Positions 15,553-15,606 of a DNA stretch of 15,606 nt are shown here, in pieces. Position numbers and translations under genes: made by a program. The notes under the pieces are model-generated. The model ran no database searches. It worked only from the letters and a program-made list of their open reading frames with translations, and was not told where the DNA came from. The DNA lies in assembly GCA_002284615.2 (NCBI GenBank), contig MU069582.1:286128-301733 (forward strand), in the 5' to 3' direction. This DNA is from Dunaliella salina (taxonomy: Eukaryota; Chlorophyta; Chlorophyceae; Chlamydomonadales; Dunaliellaceae). Within the stretch, counting starts at the first letter, position 1. The number at the start of each line of letters is the position of its first letter.

Positions 15553-15606
15553 ACTTATTATTAAAAAAAAAAGCATCAAAACGTGCTCAGCCTCTCCAGG
15601 GCACTA

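Overview
The window looks like repeat-rich intergenic or intronic DNA from a eukaryote, most likely an arthropod and probably a hard tick. That lineage call is an inference: the decayed retrotransposon proteins resemble non-LTR elements I know from ixodid genomes, and no sequence search was possible. No complete host protein-coding gene, rRNA or functional tRNA is convincing. Almost every recognisable feature is a mobile element or a simple/tandem repeat. A few N bases near (TA)n and (TG)n tracts mark assembly uncertainty.

Layout, left to right. 1-53 is the end of an (AC)n tract. 54-700 shows nothing recognisable. Decayed pieces of one non-LTR retrotransposon family ('family A') lie on the + strand at about 700-842 (A1), 1505-2430 (A2), 6612-7460 (A3) and 7927-10670 (A4). 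A second non-LTR family ('family B', with RNase H, a Cys/His finger and a PD-(D/E)xK-like C-terminal block) occurs twice: B1 on + at about 2431-3246 and B2 on - at about 6330-3414. B1 and B2 meet tail to tail and form an imperfect palindrome of about 1.75 kb around a loop of about 170 bp.

Two younger insertions sit cleanly inside these old copies. Each can be read out so that the host-element frame closes again. B2 carries a 341-bp element at 5115-5455 with 74-bp TG...CA direct terminal repeats, a 5-bp target duplication, a PBS-like and a PPT-like site and a tRNA-like core, i.e. a terminal-repeat retrotransposon in miniature (TRIM). A4 carries a 983-bp element at 8833-9815 with 12-bp terminal inverted repeats and a 7-bp target duplication.

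From 10600 to 11700 several copies of the family A 3' tail (a short hairpin followed by ACCTT-type repeats) lie in the same orientation, probably 5'-truncated LINE or SINE-like pieces. 11700-12900 is mostly unassigned, with poly-C runs and one possible short host exon. 12957-13126 is a long (TG)n/(CG)n tract. It is followed by a 205-bp unit tandemly duplicated at 13122-13535 and a minisatellite of about 60-85 bp units at 13911-14215. 14835-15552 is a short hAT-like DNA transposon with 17-bp inverted ends and a decayed BED zinc finger on the - strand.

The features do not form a pathway. They record layered transposition: old LINEs, then insertions into them, then repeat expansion.
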